Below are positions 13,781 to 16,753 of a DNA stretch of 16,753 nucleotides, in pieces. Source of the stretch: DASXRC01 sp036506495 (GTDB lineage Bacteria > Actinomycetota > Actinomycetes > Mycobacteriales > Micromonosporaceae); assembly GCA_036506495.1 (NCBI GenBank), contig DASXRQ010000266.1, positions 1 to 16,753 on the forward strand, in the 5' to 3' direction. Made by a program: the position numbers and the translations under genes. Under the pieces are notes generated by a model that worked only from the letters and a program-made list of their open reading frames with translations, was not told the DNA's origin and did no database searches. Every line of letters begins with the position of its first letter. Positions within the stretch are counted from its first letter, which is position 1.

Positions 13781-14295
13781 TCCGGGACCTCGTCGAAGGC
13801 CCGCTTCAGTTCGGGCGAGTCCAGGTTGGACGTATCGAGCGCGCTGCGGGCGTACTCCTCGTTGAGGGTGACCAGCACCCCGGACACGCCGTCATAGAAG
13901 GCCTTGGCCTGCGCGGTGTTGAGCCCTTCGATGGCGGTCTTCGCACGGCCGTACGCGTCGCGCGCGGCGGTCAGCGACGTGACGAAGCCGTGCGCGACCC
14001 GTTCGCCGTTGGTCGCGTCGGGCACGCCGGCGCGTGCGACCTTCGCCCTTGCCATCTCGCTCGCGGCCTCGGCGCCGGCGAACAGCCGCACGAGGTTCTC
14101 CTTCGCCTGCGCCGGCGTGGTCTTCGCGGTCATCTGCTGCTGCGTCCGTGCGGTCAGCCCAGCGATCTCCGCCCGCCACGGCGCGAGGGCCTCGCATACC
14201 GACGCGGCCCACATGTTCGGCGCCGGACCGTCCGCGCAGCCCCCCAGCCCCACCCCGAGCAACAGCAACACGAACAGTGCGCGGGGGGTACGCAT
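13771..14295 (-). CDS. Putative lipoprotein of unknown function, 174 aa
   Basis: The N-terminus is a lipoprotein signal: MRTPR, a hydrophobic core ALFVLLLLGVGL, and lipobox LGGC with Cys20. After removal of the signal the protein would be anchored to the outer face of the membrane. The mature part is helical and Ala-rich (about 40-150), with Cys34 and a penultimate Cys173 that could form a disulfide. No family is recognised. ATG 14295 has no SD, but TACGCT ends 7 nt upstream with TTGCGC 16 nt before that, consistent with its own leaderless promoter. The gene follows the methyltransferase by 18 nt and overlaps the next gene by 10 bp. Confidence 0.8.
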   Translation of the reverse strand: MRTPRALFVLLLLGVGLGGCADGPAPNMWAASVCEALAPWRAEIAGLTARTQQQMTAKTTPAQAKENLVRLFAGAEAASEMARAKVARAGVPDATNGERVAHGFVTSLTAARDAYGRAKTAIEGLNTAQAKAFYDGVSGVLVTLNEEYARSALDTSNLDSPELKRAFDEVPECH

Positions 14296-14302
14296 GCGAT
14301 GC

Positions 14303-14308
14303 AGCGTA
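14303..14308 (-). promoter_or_regulatory. Candidate -10 for the lipoprotein gene
   Basis: The minus strand reads TACGCT, ending 7 nt before ATG 14295. A TTGCGC hexamer lies 16 nt upstream as a possible -35. The arrangement matches a leaderless promoter inside the preceding gene's 3' end. Confidence 0.4.
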
Positions 14309-14313
14309 CGGTG

Positions 14314-14967
14314 CTACCGGCGGCGCGCAAGAAGGTATGAACGTCGGCTCTGATACTCCACTTCGGGCCACGGTTCCCGGTCCAGCCGGCTCATGACGTG
14401 AAACCCGGCGGTCTCCAGATCGGTGGCCACCTCGACCGGATCGAGGAAGTGGAAGTCGAGCGCCACGTCGATGTCCCACCAGGTGCTCACGTGCTCCACG
14501 GATCCGGTCGGTTGCCCGGCCGCGCTGACGTGGAAGGCCGCGAGGAGCCAGCCGCCCGCGGCGATCGCGCGGGCCAGTTCGACCGCGGCCGCGCGGCGTC
14601 CGTCGCGGTCCAGGTGGATCAAGGCGTACGCCGCGACCGCGCCCGACCATTCGCCGTCCCCGGCCGGAAGGACGGCGAAGGTGCCGACCACAAAACGGAG
14701 AGCTGGGTACCGGCGGCGGGCCATCTCCACCATGCCGGGGGAAGCGTCGACGCCGAGGACGGTCAGGCCGAGGTCGGCCAGGTACCGGGTGACGTGCCCC
14801 GGTCCGCAGCCGACGTCCGCGACCAGTCCGTCGGGGCTCACCAGTTCGGCCAGGCACCCGTAGAGGGCGCGGTCGATGGGCTTGCCCAGAAGTTCGTCGC
14901 CGATCTCCTCGGCGTACCGCTGGGCCACCGCGTCGTAGCTGGAGCGCACGTCCTCGACGTCGGGCAT
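14314..14967 (-). CDS. Class I SAM-dependent methyltransferase, substrate unknown
   Basis: Starting at ATG 14967 the product has 217 residues: MPDVEDVRSSYDAVAQRYAEEI, the usual helical entry of this family, motif I VADVGCGPGHVTRYLADLG, acidic loop VLGVDASPGMVEMARRRYP, then AVAAYALIHLDRDGR and the strand GGWLLAAFHV. This is the Methyltransf_11/25-type fold, which uses S-adenosylmethionine on small molecules or proteins; no acceptor can be named. The longer in-frame extension to 15024 is rejected because it would run through the hppA terminator hairpin. TAGGGT ends 7 nt before the ATG, and AGGG inside it could also act as an SD. The lipoprotein gene follows after 18 nt. Confidence 0.85.
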   Translation of the reverse strand: MPDVEDVRSSYDAVAQRYAEEIGDELLGKPIDRALYGCLAELVSPDGLVADVGCGPGHVTRYLADLGLTVLGVDASPGMVEMARRRYPALRFVVGTFAVLPAGDGEWSGAVAAYALIHLDRDGRRAAAVELARAIAAGGWLLAAFHVSAAGQPTGSVEHVSTWWDIDVALDFHFLDPVEVATDLETAGFHVMSRLDREPWPEVEYQSRRSYLLARRR

Positions 14968-14974
14968 GGAGGTG

Positions 14975-14980
14975 ACCCTA
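14975..14980 (-). promoter_or_regulatory. Candidate leaderless -10 (TAGGGT) before the methyltransferase
   Basis: The minus strand reads TAGGGT followed by seven bases and ATG 14967. The start of the hppA terminator arm is only 3 nt upstream, so any -35 element must lie inside that hairpin. Confidence 0.5.
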
Positions 14981-14983
14981 ACG

Positions 14984-15028
14984 GCCGGTGGCCCGGCGGT
15001 CGGGTACCCCGACCGCCGGGCCACCGGC
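14984..15028 (-). terminator. Very strong hairpin terminator of hppA
   Basis: Two perfect complementary arms of 21 bp (14984-15004 and 15008-15028) surround the trinucleotide TAC. The hairpin starts 26 nt after the hppA stop. It has no T-tract, which is typical of strong stem-type terminators in high-GC actinobacteria. Confidence 0.85.
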
Positions 15029-15052
15029 GCGTCCGCCGCCGCGTCCGCCGCC
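15029..15052. repeat. Two tandem copies of a 12-mer after hppA
   Basis: GCGTCCGCCGCC is present twice head to tail, filling the space between the terminator arm and the hppA stop codon. It is probably a slippage product with no evident function. Confidence 0.7.
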
Positions 15053-15054
15053 GA

Positions 15055-16753
15055 TCAGGCGTTGATTGACTGCGCGTCCTGGTCCGGGGTGCCTGCGTCG
15101 GCCTTCCCCGGGCCGGGCTCCTCGCCCACCGCGATGGGCTTGCGCTTGCTGAACACCACGGCCGCCACCACGACCAGGGCGGCGATCAGGGCGATGATCA
15201 CCCGGCCCGCGGTGTTCTTGTCGTCGCCGACGCCGTACGCGACGACGGCCGGCGCGATGAGCAGGCTGACCAGGTTCATCACCTTGAGCAGTGGGTTGAT
15301 CGCCGGGCCGGCGGTGTCCTTGAACGGGTCGCCGACGGTGTCGCCGATGACGGTCGCGGCGTGGGCGTCGGAGCCCTTGCCGCCGTACCGGCCGTCCTCG
15401 ACCAACTTCTTCGCGTTGTCCCAGGCGCCACCGGAGTTCGCCAGGAAGACCGCCATCAGCGTGCCCGTGCCGATCGCACCGGCCAGGTAGCTAGCGAGAG
15501 CGCCCGCGCCAAGGCCGAAACCGACCGCGATCGGGGCCATGACGGCCAGCAGGCCAGGGGTCATCAGTTCGCGCTGCGCGTCCCGGGTGCAGATGTCGAC
15601 GACCTTGCCATACTCGGGGCGCTGGCTGCGGTCCATGATCCCGGGCAGCTCCCGGAACTGGCGGCGCACCTCCATCACCACCGCACCGGCGGCTCGGGAG
15701 ACCGCGTTGATGGCCAGACCGGAGAAGAGGAACACCACCGCCGCGCCTAACAGGAGGCCGACCAGGTTCCGCGGGTTGGACACGTTGAGGCTGTTTAGCA
15801 CCTCCTGGCCCACGTCGGCGATGCCCGCGTCCGCGAACGCGGTCCGCAGGGTGGACGTGTACGACCCGAACAGCGCGGTCGCGGCGAGCACCGCGGTTGC
15901 GATCGCGATGCCCTTGGTGATCGCCTTGGTCGTGTTGCCGACGGCGTCGAGCTCGGTCAGCGTGCGGGCGCCGTGCTCGTCGACGTCGCCGGACATCTCG
16001 GCGATGCCCTGCGCGTTGTCGGAGATCGGGCCGAACGTGTCCATCGCGACGATCACACCGACCGTGGTAAGCAGGCCGGTTCCGGCCAGTGCCACCGCGA
16101 ACAGCGACAGGATGATCGAACCCCCGCCGAGCAGTGATGCGCCGAAGACGCCCGCACCGATAACCAACGCGGAGTAGACGGCCGACTCGTAACCGACGCT
16201 GATGCCGGCGAGGATCACCGTCGCCGGACCAGTCAGGCTCGTCTTGGCGATGTCGCGCACCGGCCGTCGGCTGGTCTCGGTGAAGTATCCGGTCAACGCC
16301 TGGATGGCCGCGGCCAGGACGATGCCGATCACGACGGCACCGATCGCGATCAGGCGCGGGTTGCCGTTCGGGCCGGCGAACTCCGCGCCGAACTCGTCGA
16401 AACTCGCGGGCAGGAACGCGAAGGACGCGATGGCCACTAGCACAGCGGACAGTGCCGCAGCGGCATAGAACGCCCGGTTGATCGCGGTCATGCCGGATCG
16501 ATCGGCCGGCCGGAGGCGGGTGATGAACACGCCCACGATGGCGACGAGCACCCCGACGGTCGCCACGATCAAGGGGAAGACCAGGCCGTCGACGCCGAAG
16601 ACGGCACGGCCTAGGATCAGCGCCGCGACGAGCGTCACCGCGTACGACTCGAACAGATCGGCCGCCATGCCGGCGCAGTCGCCCACGTTGTCGCCGACGT
16701 TGTCGGCGATCACGGCGGCGTTGCGGGGGTCGTCCTCCGGGATGCCCTGTTCG
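15055..16753 (-). CDS. hppA: K+-independent proton-translocating pyrophosphatase, 5'-truncated by window edge
   Basis: The frame enters from the right edge (GIPEDDPRN...) and ends at TGA 15055, giving about 565 residues of a family usually 700-800 long; the N-terminal part is outside. It is a multi-span membrane enzyme that splits pyrophosphate and pumps protons. Visible family motifs are DNVGDNVGDCAGMAADLFESY (near 16640-16705), GNTTKAITKG (15910-15939) and GDTVGDPFKDTAGPAINPLLKVMNL (near 15275-15350). Lys in GNTTKA, where K+-dependent enzymes have Ala, marks the K+-independent H+-pumping class. The cytoplasmic C-terminus ends in a short Gly/Pro/Asp-rich tail. The gene is followed by a strong terminator. 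Confidence 0.97.
   Translation of the reverse strand, partial: EQGIPEDDPRNAAVIADNVGDNVGDCAGMAADLFESYAVTLVAALILGRAVFGVDGLVFPLIVATVGVLVAIVGVFITRLRPADRSGMTAINRAFYAAAALSAVLVAIASFAFLPASFDEFGAEFAGPNGNPRLIAIGAVVIGIVLAAAIQALTGYFTETSRRPVRDIAKTSLTGPATVILAGISVGYESAVYSALVIGAGVFGASLLGGGSIILSLFAVALAGTGLLTTVGVIVAMDTFGPISDNAQGIAEMSGDVDEHGARTLTELDAVGNTTKAITKGIAIATAVLAATALFGSYTSTLRTAFADAGIADVGQEVLNSLNVSNPRNLVGLLLGAAVVFLFSGLAINAVSRAAGAVVMEVRRQFRELPGIMDRSQRPEYGKVVDICTRDAQRELMTPGLLAVMAPIAVGFGLGAGALASYLAGAIGTGTLMAVFLANSGGAWDNAKKLVEDGRYGGKGSDAHAATVIGDTVGDPFKDTAGPAINPLLKVMNLVSLLIAPAVVAYGVGDDKNTAGRVIIALIAALVVVAAVVFSKRKPIAVGEEPGPGKADAGTPDQDAQSINA

Noticed and set aside
14968..15024. Longer N-terminus for the methyltransferase (start at 15024)
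   Set aside because: The extra codons fall in the hppA terminator hairpin and the TAGGGT box, so they are unlikely to be translated.

Overview
This is a very GC-rich window. Its protein set points to an actinomycete, most likely Micromonosporaceae or a close relative. The pointers are a dTMP kinase fused to an MFS membrane domain beside topA, a topoisomerase I with a Lys/Ala-rich tail, EspC/WXG-type secretion substrates, a K+-independent H+-pyrophosphatase, and start codons with a TANNNT hexamer only 6-7 nt upstream. The family-level placement is an inference from gene content; no 16S or marker-gene search was possible. Most of the window is ordinary chromosomal core rather than a mobile island: no transposase, integrase, phage gene or CRISPR array was found.

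Layout. Two protein genes lie on the + strand at the left: a 5'-truncated SAM-dependent O-methyltransferase (1-1020) and a membrane-anchored calcineurin-like phosphoesterase (1397-3172). Between them are a minus-strand tRNA-Thr(CGU), a convergent terminator and a long perfect hairpin at 1275-1331. Everything from 3163 rightward is on the minus strand. Read in transcription order (right to left) it is: hppA (5' end outside the window), a strong terminator, a class I methyltransferase, a lipoprotein, an unrecognised protein, topA, a TetR regulator, the MFS-Tmk fusion, holB, a translationally coupled trio (YbaB-like protein, EspC-like 101-aa protein, 237-aa WXG protein), and ricT/PSP1. ricT converges on the phosphoesterase with a 10-bp overlap.

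How it fits together. topA, tmk, holB and ricT form a replication/nucleotide neighbourhood. The tmk-holB-ricT association is also known from Firmicutes (tmk...holB-yaaT). Inserted into this core is a small type VII-secretion-like module (5688-4344). Its three genes overlap by single-base TGATG junctions. The middle product carries a C-terminal YxxxD signal and the last one a WQG motif, but no secretion machinery gene is nearby. A perfect DnaA box lies in the gap between holB and this module.

Most unusual points: the MFS-dTMP kinase fusion (probably an actinobacterial family trait), the WXG/EspC/YbaB module inside a replication cluster, the perfect DnaA box after holB, the 19-bp hairpin between tRNA-Thr and the phosphoesterase, and several starts that look leaderless. 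I see no clearly new defence or mobile system.
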